DNA of 64,000 bases from Helianthus annuus (taxonomy: Eukaryota; Streptophyta; Magnoliopsida; Asterales; Asteraceae): positions 18,424,205 to 18,488,204 of the forward strand of contig NC_035436.2 in assembly GCF_002127325.2 (NCBI RefSeq), written 5' to 3'. The position numbers and the translations under genes were made by a program. Under the pieces are notes generated by a model that was given only the letters and a program-made list of their open reading frames with translations, was not told where the DNA came from and did no database searches. Shown one piece after another: positions 56,461-64,000 of the stretch. Within the stretch, counting starts at the first letter, position 1; each line of letters starts with the position of its first letter.

Positions 56461-57618
56461 CTACTCCATGTCTTCATCACTTCCATCACCTCCGCCCCCA
56501 TGCCTCGCCATGTACTCCCGGATGCTACCGATATCATCTTGTATATCGTTAACGCTGCGCTCGATAGCTCCAACCCGGTGGTATGTGTTGTTGGCGAGGT
56601 TGTAGGTGTTCCTGGTGCACATAAGGTTTTCCTGCAAAAGATCGTGTAAACTTTGAAAGTTAGGAAAACCACCTCCTTGAGAGGAGGATTGGCCCGGATC
56701 GCCTTGGGGTGGGTATTGAAAATGGGGAGGTGGTGCATGAAGAACTAGAGCCTCCTGCGGGTTCCATGCATAGCCTTGCGTCCTCTGAAAGCTCACCGTC
56801 CCGTCCTCCGCTTCATAAAGCAAGTTCATGGCTCGGCAAATGTGATAATCGACCCGGCCCGACCATGGACTCCTTTCGAAGGATCTTGGGATATTCGTGA
56901 AGTGCTTGAAAAGACGGTACACCCATCCTCCGAAGAAGATTGGTGTAGGAGCATGAGCAAGGCGGTTTAGGTGCATGTTTCGCAGTAGGAGGTACGGAAC
57001 ATCTAGAGGCTTCTGGTTGTGGATGCAGTGAAGGACAACCAAATCTTTCAACCCAACAACGCCACTACTGTCATGGCGTTGGTTCAGCGAGTACGTGAGG
57101 AGCCTGTGGATGTAGCGGTATAACGGGTCCCTCAGTTTGGTGCTTTTGGTGCTGCTCGGGGTGTAGATTCCTTCACCTATTTGAGCCCATTCGGCTTGGC
57201 GTTCAGTTGCATCCAAGTCTCGTAATCCCCCAGTATTCTCTTCATTCCCCGCTTCTTCATCTTTGTATAGCCCAATGATAGATCCAAACTGTGCCACGGA
57301 GGTTCTTTACGTGGTCCCTCCACATCGAAATTCGACCGCCTCGTGGTCAAACGGTTCGCATCTCGAGTTGAAAATGAAGGTGCTATAGAACTCTATCGTG
57401 CATTGATGGACCGACCGAAGTTGGGCGGTCAATGCGACATGTAGTGGACCCCTCACAATGTTGTTGAAGCGGTCAAGTTGGTTCACCATGGTTAGCAAAT
57501 CAGTACACGCCCGCCTTGGGTACTCTTCCGGTCGTGTTTGTAGAACCTCGTACCGTGCCCTAGCATCCAGTTCATTTGCGTTAAACCTTGTGAATTTCGA
57601 CATCTGAAAAGAATACAT
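56461..57618 (-). pseudogene. Element F env-like ORF (Athila ORF type), one stop
   Basis: ATG at 57618 (MYSFQMSKFTRFNANELDAR). 103 codons lead to an in-frame TAA (57307-57309), then 278 further codons to 56461. The core KLRDPLYRYIHRLLTYSLNQ parallels LRDPLLRVLHQVMSHTICGR in element A, so the two proteins are homologous. The C-terminus is Pro/Gln/Ser-rich, then a helical segment (VGAIERSVNDIQDDIGSIRE) and a Gly/Asp/Glu tail. No membrane span or signal peptide is visible. Its role is unknown. It is flanked on both sides by the GGACACGG word. Confidence 0.78.
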
Positions 57619-58227
57619 AAAAAGTTAGTACGAAACAAGGAAAATCGAAGTGAAACTGCAAACAGTGGGCTGGACACGGCCCCGTGTCCAGGCGTCTGTA
57701 ACCCAAAAATTCCATTTTTCGTCCCGGTTTCGAAAACCTGAAAATTTTTAGCCCAATAGTAGCGGTTTCCCCCGAAAATGAAACCCTAAGTGTCATTTTT
57801 CCCAAAACAAACCGTTTACCCTTTCAATTTCGTGTTTTTCGGTTCAAGAACAAGGGTTTGGGGTTTTATTTGGAAATCGGACAAATCTATCAACAATACA
57901 TGCCTAGTTACTTTCTACTACTCTAATCTAAACTACTACTAACAAATTTCATCAAAAATTTTGAGTTCGATCCGGATGAACATGAAGAACCCTAGATTTT
58001 TCCCCAATTTTTGATGTTTTAACTACATGCAAGTAACTAATCTAACTACTAATGAAGATAGAATCATACCTTGACGTTGTTAGATTCGGTGGTGACGTAG
58101 AAAAACTGCAGAAAATCGCCCCAAACCAGAGAGTTTTCGGCTAAACGGGGCGTGTGGAATGGTGTAACTGATAAGAAAAGAGGGTTTTATCCTGACAGTT
58201 GCCTCGACCCGGCCCCGTGCCAGGCAA

Positions 58228-58266
<39 letters not shown>

Positions 58267-58363
58267 GCTCGTGTGCATGCCCCTTATTTCCGAAAAATGG
58301 TTAGAAGACTTACCGGTTTTTTTTTTTAAACGTACACTTACCTGTAACATGTCGGGTATGAGT
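57619..58363 (-). other. Element F spacer between integrase and env-like ORF
   Basis: Non-coding. It contains two short GGACACGG/CCCCGTG sites (57668-57690, 58208-58222) and a run of 33 T at 58230-58262. The part from 57688 is repeated at the right end of the window (63911-64000). Confidence 0.65.
58230..58262 (+). repeat. Poly(T) run
   Basis: 33 consecutive T, an A-run in the element's sense strand, directly after a CCCCGTG word. Its length may be affected by sequencing slippage. Confidence 0.85.
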
Positions 58364-59593
58364 TTATTCGTTAACCGTTTGAAGTGAGATCTCCTCTTCC
58401 TCATCCTCAATGGATCCTCGGTAGAGTTTCAGCCGTTGGCCATTGACTTTAAATGGTGTCCCATTTCGAGTTTTAATTTCTACTGTACCGTGTGGAAAAA
58501 CATGGGTGACGGAAAAAGGTCCTGACCACCTAGATTTTAACTTACCAGGAAATAATCGAAGTCGTGAATTAAACAATAGAACTTGGTCTCCAACCCGAAA
58601 TTCATCAGATTTAATATATTTATCATGCAAATTTTTCATTCTTTCTTTATAAATTTCGGAGTTAGAATATGCACAATTCCTAAGCTCGTCTAATTCGTTT
58701 ATTTGACAAAATCGATTTTTACCGGCATTTTCCAAATCTAAGTTTACGTTTTTTATTGCCCAGTAGGCTTTGTGAGCTATTTCTACTGGCAAGTGACAAC
58801 TTTTTCCATAGACGAGTTTATTTGGGGTTGTGCCTATAGTGGTTTTATAAGCAGTTCGAAAAGCCCAAAAAGCGTCGTCTAATTTATCGGCCCATTCTTT
58901 TTTATTTATTCCTACGGTTTTTTCAAGTATTCGTTTTAAACCTCGATTAGTCACTTCGGCTTGCCCATTTGTTTGAGGATGATATGCTGTTGAGACCCGG
59001 TGATAGACCCCATACCTTGTTAATATTTTTTCGAGTTGATGATTGCAAAAATGGGTACCTCTATCACTTATCAAAGCCTTTGGTGTCCCGAAACGAGAGA
59101 ACAACTTTTTCAGAAATTTTACCACCACTCTTCCATCATTTGTTGGAAGAGCCTCGGCCTCTGCCCATTTAGACAAGTAATCGACTGCCACAAGTATATA
59201 TTTGTTTCCCTTCGAAGGTGGGAAAGGTCCCATGAAATCGAGTCCCCACACATCAAAGATTTCACAGACGAGAATGCCATTTTGAGGCATTTCGTTTTTG
59301 GAAGAAATATTACCTGATCTTTGGCATGCATCACATGTCTTTACAAGGTTTTGTGCATCCTTGTAAATGGTCGGCCAGTAAAATCCTGAATCAAATACCT
59401 TTCGTGCGGTACTTGCGGCACCATGATGTCCTCCGTATGGACCTTCATGACAATGATGGAGAATTCTTCGTGCTTCATTACCATAGACACACCTTCGGAT
59501 GAGCTGGTCGGCACACATTTTGAAAAGATAGGGGTCTTCCCAAAAGTAATGCTTTACATCAGCAAATAATTTTTTTCTTTGATGATGTGGCCA
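58364..59593 (-). pseudogene. Element F integrase, after an opal stop
   Basis: In frame with the upstream 1034-codon ORF, separated by one TGA (59594-59596). The first ATG is at 59518 (384 codons). It carries zinc-binding [14 protein letters not shown] and CDACQRSGN, and catalytic core [28 protein letters not shown] and [13 protein letters not shown], with all three acidic residues present. The [20 protein letters not shown] region is the integrase C-terminal domain. It has no chromodomain and ends at 58364. Apart from the single stop it looks functional. Confidence 0.9.
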
Positions 59594-62500
59594 TCACTTG
59601 GTGACTACACCGCTAGCCAAGAAATTAGCGTAGTCGGCATACCATGGTTCTTGTGTACTTTCCATCATTTCCAAGGATTCCGTGGGAAATTTCTCGTTGA
59701 TTTGCTCGTCCCTGGTTGTCTCCAAAGCTGGGTCTTCTAAGCGTGAGAGATGATCTGCAGCAGTGTTTTCTGCTCCTCTTTTGTCCTTGATTTCAATGTC
59801 GAATTCTTGGAGGAGTAGAATCCATCTTATCAAACGGGGTTTTGCGTCTTGCTTCTTGAAGAGGTACCTGATGGCTGCATGGTCTGTATAGACTACTGTT
59901 TTAGAAAGAACAAGATAAGAACGAAATTTATCAAAAGCAAATACCACAGCTAGTAATTCTTTTTCTGTAGTTGTATAATTTTCTTGCGCATCATTAAGAG
60001 TTTTACTAGCATAATAAATTGGGTGGAAATGTTTTTCTTTTCTTTGTCCCAAGACTGCTCCAACAGCGAAGTCACTTGCATCGCACATGATTTCGAAAGG
60101 AAATTTCCAATCTGGCGCTATCATGATAGGTGCATTGACTAGCATTTCTTTGAGGGTTAGAAATGCTTGATTGCATTCCTTGTCAAAGATGAAGGGTGCA
60201 TCTTTTTCAAGTAATTTTGTTAGAGGCCTTGAAATTTTTGAAAAGTCTTTGATAAACCTTCTATAAAATCCGGCATGTCCTAGGAAACTTCTGATTGCTC
60301 GCACGGAGGATGGAGGAGGTAATCGAGAAATAGTCTCTATTTTTGCTCGATCAACTTCCATTCCTTCGCTTGAGATTTTGTGACCGAGTACTATTCCCTC
60401 TGTTACCATGAAATGGCATTTTTCCCAGTTAAGGGCGAGGTTAGTTTCCTCACATCGGGATAGCATTCGTTCAAGATTATCGAGGCATTGGTCATATAAG
60501 TCTCCAAAGATGGAAAAGTCATCCATGAAGACTTCCATTGTCTTTTCGATCATATCATGGAAAATGGCGACCATACAACGTTGGAATGTTGCAGGCGCAT
60601 TACATAGACCGAATGGCATGCGTCGATATGCAAAAGTTCCGTAGGGACATGTGAAAGTTGTTTTCTCTTGGTCTTCTGGTGCTATCGGTATTTGAAAGTA
60701 ACCTGAAAAACCATCTAAGAAACAATAAAATTTATGACCGGATAATCTTTCTAACATTTGATCAATGAAGGGCAAAGGAAAGTGGTCTTTCCTAGTCGCT
60801 TCATTTAATCGCCTATAATCTATACAGACTCTCCATCCTGTGACGGTTCTCGTTGGTATTAATTCATTTTTCTCGTTAGTTATTACCGTCATACCTCCTT
60901 TCTTTGGGACTACTTGAACGGGACTTACCCACGGGCTATCGGAGATAGGGTAGATTAGTCCGGCGTTGAGTAGTTTGATGACTTCATTCTTAACCACTTC
61001 TTGAACATTGGGGTTCACTCTTCGTTGTGGTTGAATTACCGTCTTGTAGTCATCATTCATTAAAATTTTGTGCGTGCACATGGAAGGGCTTATTCCTTTA
61101 ATATCTACAAGCTTCCAAGCGATCGCGTTTTTGTGTTTTTTAAGTAGGTTAACTAATTTCTCTTTTTCTTTATTACTTAATTTAGATGAAATAATTACGG
61201 GTAAACTACCTTCTTTGCCTAGAAAAGCATATTCCAAACCCTTAGGAAGTTCTTTGAGCTCAATGGGTGGGTCTTTAGAAGACACCTTATTTTGTGGCTC
61301 ATCTAGATCAAGAACCTTAAAAGTTTGTTCTATGGCTATCTCTTCCTCGACAAAGTGGTCCTCTTCGTTGGTTGTATCGGGTGGTTCAGCTTCATCTTCA
61401 ATTAGGGGGTCATTGTTGCCAAACGGATATTTCATTGAGCGCTCAAGATCTATGCTCCTTTTGAATGCCCCTAATTGGAGAGGTAGATTGTTAAATTTCC
61501 GGTTTTTCAAAGCTCTATGAGTTTGTACAAAAGGTTTTCCCAAGACTAAGGGGGCGTCATCTAGGATGACGAAGTCGGTTGGGATTACCATTTGATTTGT
61601 TTGAACCAAAACATCTTCAACTACACCGATTGATTTTATTACTTTCCGATTGGATAGAAAAATGGGTATTTGAAGTGGAGTAAAATCACTAACACTTAAT
61701 TTTTCAAAAATATAGTTAGGCATTATGTTAACACAAAGATCTTTATCGATGGTGATATTGCTAATAAATGAATTTTGAAAGAAACATGGAACCGGTGTAA
61801 TGTTAATTTCAAAAGGATCTTCTTTTATTAGCGAGGTTTGATCATTAGTTAACTTAACACTCACTAAGTCTTTGATTTTAGCACTAGTGTTTAACTCTTT
61901 TAAAAACTTGGCATGAGGGGTTATTAAACAATGATTTTCGAAAGTAGGTGACAAGAGATTAATTTCTTCAAAATTAGACTCTTCTTTTATTTTAACATTA
62001 TCGACCTCACCATTTTCGTTGTTTAACTCATGTGTCGGTTTTTCACTTTCTTGTTCTTCCATTTTTACACTTTCAACTATCTCTACGTTATTATCATTTT
62101 TTAGCTCTTCTCTTGCGCGGGATTCCTCTTCCCTTGCGCGAGATTCTTTTATGCAACGTTCGATAGTTCTAATGTGTTCCAATATCCTATTGGTTACTTC
62201 GGTGAGATTGAAAGAATTTGGATCCTCAAAGCTTGAATCCGGTTGTTTGATCCTTGGTTCCTCATAGTACCCATATAAAGTAGATGGTTCACACCATTGT
62301 TCTTCATTGTAAGTATATGATGGATAAGGGTCGAAACTTTGTTCTTCATAGTACTCATATGAGGTGGGTTGTTCACGCCATGGTTCCTCATAATAAGAGT
62401 ATGAAGGTGGTGGCTCATATCTTGAATCTTCAAAGTATGAGTATGAAGGTTCATACCTTGGTTCATCAAAATATGAGTATGAGGGAGGAGGTTCATACCT

Positions 62501-62698
62501 TTGGTCTTCATAGGATGTGTATGAAGTTGATGGCTCGTACCTGGGCTCCTCATAATGGTTGTATGAATTGGATGGTTGATATGAGTTATTATATCGAACC
62601 GAGCGTGCGTTACGACAATTAGTGCAATAATTACCCCTATAATCATCCTCATCATAGGTGTAGTTGTAACCTCTTGAGTATTGATCCATAAGAATCAC
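59594..62698 (-). CDS. Element F pol-like ORF: repeat region, protease-like, RT, RNase H
   Basis: 1034 codons from ATG 62698 ([20 protein letters not shown]). Residues about 40-160 are Tyr/Pro/Glu repeats of about 18 ([20 protein letters not shown] type). A Glu/Lys-rich stretch follows. Residues about 300-400 resemble the Athila protease region, but the usual DLGAS site reads [10 protein letters not shown], so activity is doubtful. RT (about 540-760) has [38 protein letters not shown] and catalytic FMDDFSIFG. RNase H has [36 protein letters not shown] and AADHLSRL. No capsid domain like that of element A is present. It starts only about 390 bases from the LTR, so gag has been lost. Confidence 0.9.
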   Translation of the reverse strand: MILMDQYSRGYNYTYDEDDYRGNYCTNCRNARSVRYNNSYQPSNSYNHYEEPRYEPSTSYTSYEDQRYEPPPSYSYFDEPRYEPSYSYFEDSRYEPPPSYSYYEEPWREQPTSYEYYEEQSFDPYPSYTYNEEQWCEPSTLYGYYEEPRIKQPDSSFEDPNSFNLTEVTNRILEHIRTIERCIKESRAREEESRAREELKNDNNVEIVESVKMEEQESEKPTHELNNENGEVDNVKIKEESNFEEINLLSPTFENHCLITPHAKFLKELNTSAKIKDLVSVKLTNDQTSLIKEDPFEINITPVPCFFQNSFISNITIDKDLCVNIMPNYIFEKLSVSDFTPLQIPIFLSNRKVIKSIGVVEDVLVQTNQMVIPTDFVILDDAPLVLGKPFVQTHRALKNRKFNNLPLQLGAFKRSIDLERSMKYPFGNNDPLIEDEAEPPDTTNEEDHFVEEEIAIEQTFKVLDLDEPQNKVSSKDPPIELKELPKGLEYAFLGKEGSLPVIISSKLSNKEKEKLVNLLKKHKNAIAWKLVDIKGISPSMCTHKILMNDDYKTVIQPQRRVNPNVQEVVKNEVIKLLNAGLIYPISDSPWVSPVQVVPKKGGMTVITNEKNELIPTRTVTGWRVCIDYRRLNEATRKDHFPLPFIDQMLERLSGHKFYCFLDGFSGYFQIPIAPEDQEKTTFTCPYGTFAYRRMPFGLCNAPATFQRCMVAIFHDMIEKTMEVFMDDFSIFGDLYDQCLDNLERMLSRCEETNLALNWEKCHFMVTEGIVLGHKISSEGMEVDRAKIETISRLPPPSSVRAIRSFLGHAGFYRRFIKDFSKISRPLTKLLEKDAPFIFDKECNQAFLTLKEMLVNAPIMIAPDWKFPFEIMCDASDFAVGAVLGQRKEKHFHPIYYASKTLNDAQENYTTTEKELLAVVFAFDKFRSYLVLSKTVVYTDHAAIRYLFKKQDAKPRLIRWILLLQEFDIEIKDKRGAENTAADHLSRLEDPALETTRDEQINEKFPTESLEMMESTQEPWYADYANFLASGVVTK

Positions 62699-63064
62699 TC
62701 AACAGACCACAACTGAGTCTCGGGACCAGAAAACAAAAATAAGACGGAAACAGAAGCTGGACACGGCCCCGTGTTGGGTGAACACGGCCCCGTGTTCAGG
62801 GTCTGTATCTGGGCGTTTTAATTAAATTTACTGGTCACGTTGAGCACGGGGGCGTGTTCAGCGAGCACGGCCCCGTGGTCAGACTCTGTATCTGGGTATC
62901 TAACTAAAAATATGCAGCACGGGGGCGTGTTCATTGAGCACGGCCCCGTGTTCAGGCTACTGTAAATGCAAAACTAAACTAAAATGCAGAAAAATGCGCG
63001 CGTTTTAAAAAGGTTTTGAAAAACTGATTAGGCCGTCGATTTTAAGCTTTCTTAAAATCCTTGT
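62699..63064 (-). other. Element F leader with GGACACGG words
   Basis: Short leader between PBS and ORF with no gene. GGACACGGCCCCGTG, GAACACGGCCCCGTG and GAGCACGGGGGCGTG sites cluster at 62755-62945. A normal Athila would have gag here. Confidence 0.7.
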
Positions 63065-63087
63065 GTCCCCGGCAACGGCGCCAAAAA
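63065..63087 (-). other. Element F primer binding site
   Basis: The minus strand reads TTTTTGGCGCCGTTGCCGGG, an exact tRNA-Asp-type PBS, two bases from the LTR. Confidence 0.9.
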
Positions 63088-63089
63088 CT

Positions 63090-63910
63090 TGATGCGTGTC
63101 AGTGTGTATATTTTAGATGTATATTTAAGCCCCTTTTTACACTTTTAGCCAAGTTTTAAATTTATAAAACACGATATTTACTAACACTAAACACACATAT
63201 GGGCAAGTGCACCCATCGTGGACGTAGTATAGTGTTGGTAAGATACCGAGGTCGTCCAAGGACACAAGAGCTTTTAATACCGGTTTATCCTCAACGTCTA
63301 ACCAAATCAAAAAGTGAGAAAAATGTTTAAACTAAGAAAAATAAAAACTAACTAAATGCTGAAAAATAAAATAAAATAAAAACAGATAGACAAGATGAAT
63401 CACTTGGATCCGACACGTGTATTAGTATAACCTTTGATTATTTTCGCACTTTTGCACTTGTTTAAGAGATTATCTTAGTTATTGTAGTAGGCCCCTCTTT
63501 TGAAGGCGACGTTACCCTCAACCCAGTAATTTGAGTCAGCAAGGATACAATCCTAAAGGGTCGGATTATTGAAAGATAATGAATTAAGTTATTAATGCAA
63601 ATTGTGGTAGGCCCCGCTTTTGGCGGTGACGTTACCCTCGGCTAAGTAGTCTGAGTCAGCAGGGATACAGTCCTAAATAGCCGGGTTATAGTATTAATAG
63701 TAGTTAACTTATGAGGGGGTCAAAGAGTTTGGATCCCCGCCATCCAATACCTATGGGCATTGAAGGAGATCCTACTAAATTTGACCCAGGTCCCAAGCAG
63801 GACCTCTAAACGCTGAACAAGGGCAAGACCCTTACCAAACCGTTCCCTTAACCCCCGACCAGGTAGCCAACATACCTCCATATAGCCAACATACCTCCAT
63901 ATAGACCGTG
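63090..63910 (-). repeat. Element F 5' LTR, truncated
   Basis: It matches 52878-53690 with a few substitutions and a changed first 20 bases (TGATGCGTGTCAG against TGATGTGCGTGAAG). A 19-base unit, AGCCAACATACCTCCATAT, is duplicated in tandem at 63865-63902. The match ends at ATAGACCGTG. Confidence 0.88.
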
Positions 63911-64000
63911 CCAGGCGTCTGTAACCCAAAAATTCCATTTTTCGTCCCGGTTTCGAAAACCTGAAAATTTTTAGCCCAATAGTAGCGGTTTCCCCCGAAA
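63911..64000 (-). other. Internal element F sequence joined to the truncated LTR
   Basis: These 90 bases match 57688-57777 (spacer upstream of the env-like ORF) base for base as far as I can see, in the same orientation. The break shares CCGTG between the two parents. It is either a second, deleted copy of the family or an assembly join. Confidence 0.8.

Larger units (their letters stand above)
52878..63910 (-). mobile_element. Element F: Athila-like Ty3/gypsy without recognisable gag
   Basis: The 3' LTR (left) is 52878-54568 and the 5' LTR (right) starts at 63090. The tRNA-Asp-type PBS (about 63066-63087) and PPT (54569-54585) flank an interior with pol (58364-62698) and an env-like ORF (56461-57618). 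LTR ends on the plus strand are TGATGTG...CACATCA. It lies inside A's right LTR; the preceding GTTTT (52873-52877) is the expected target duplication, whose partner is beyond the window. The right LTR stops after 821 bases and changes to internal-type sequence. Confidence 0.88.

Overview
This is a plant nuclear window made almost entirely of nested LTR retrotransposons. The Ty1/copia SIRE-type, Ty3/gypsy Athila-type and Ty3/gypsy Tekay-type (chromodomain) families, and the style of their env-like ORFs, suggest an asterid, most likely Asteraceae. That is a judgement from recognised protein style, not a database match. The only sign of a host gene is a decayed DUF1664 coiled-coil gene at the left edge (520-1760, minus).

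Six elements are resolved and named A-F. A (2123-52877, minus) is an old Athila-like element that hosts most of the others. B (2185-19377, minus) is a SIRE/Maximus-like copia element inserted in A's left LTR, with target duplication GTTTT. C (9008-18385, plus) is a Tekay-like element inside B, with duplication CTATT. D (27190-32881, minus) is a non-coding LTR element inside A's reverse transcriptase, with duplication TCTTT. E (34271-48090, plus) is a nearly intact Tekay-like element inside A's protease region, with duplication AAGGT. F (52878-63910, minus) is a second Athila-like element that interrupts A's right LTR. Its own right LTR switches to internal element sequence at 63910/63911. Nesting depth reaches three (A, then B, then C).

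Element A reads right to left: 5' LTR, tRNA-Asp-type PBS, gag, protease (split by E), RT (split by D), RNase H, integrase, env-like ORF, PPT, 3' LTR. Every coding block carries stops or frameshifts. B keeps only an env-like ORF and has no gag-pol. C has LTRs that look identical around ruined coding sequence. D has LTRs that look identical and no coding sequence. E has an intact gag-protease ORF, one amber stop, then a full RT-RNase H-integrase-chromodomain ORF with one RNase H catalytic-site substitution, all preceded by a second, decayed gag. F has a 1034-codon protease-like/RT/RNase H ORF without a recognisable capsid domain, then an opal stop, then integrase.

The most unusual pattern is that all six elements carry clusters of a short palindromic word, and the word differs between elements. 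These clusters lie in LTRs, leaders and the flanks of env-like ORFs, never in gag-pol. Examples are ATCCTTCGAAGGAT in B, GGTTGCGACTCGCAACC in C, GGCACGGTCGTGCC in A and GGACACGGCCCCGTGTCC in F. Unrelated copia and gypsy lineages share the architecture but not the sequence.
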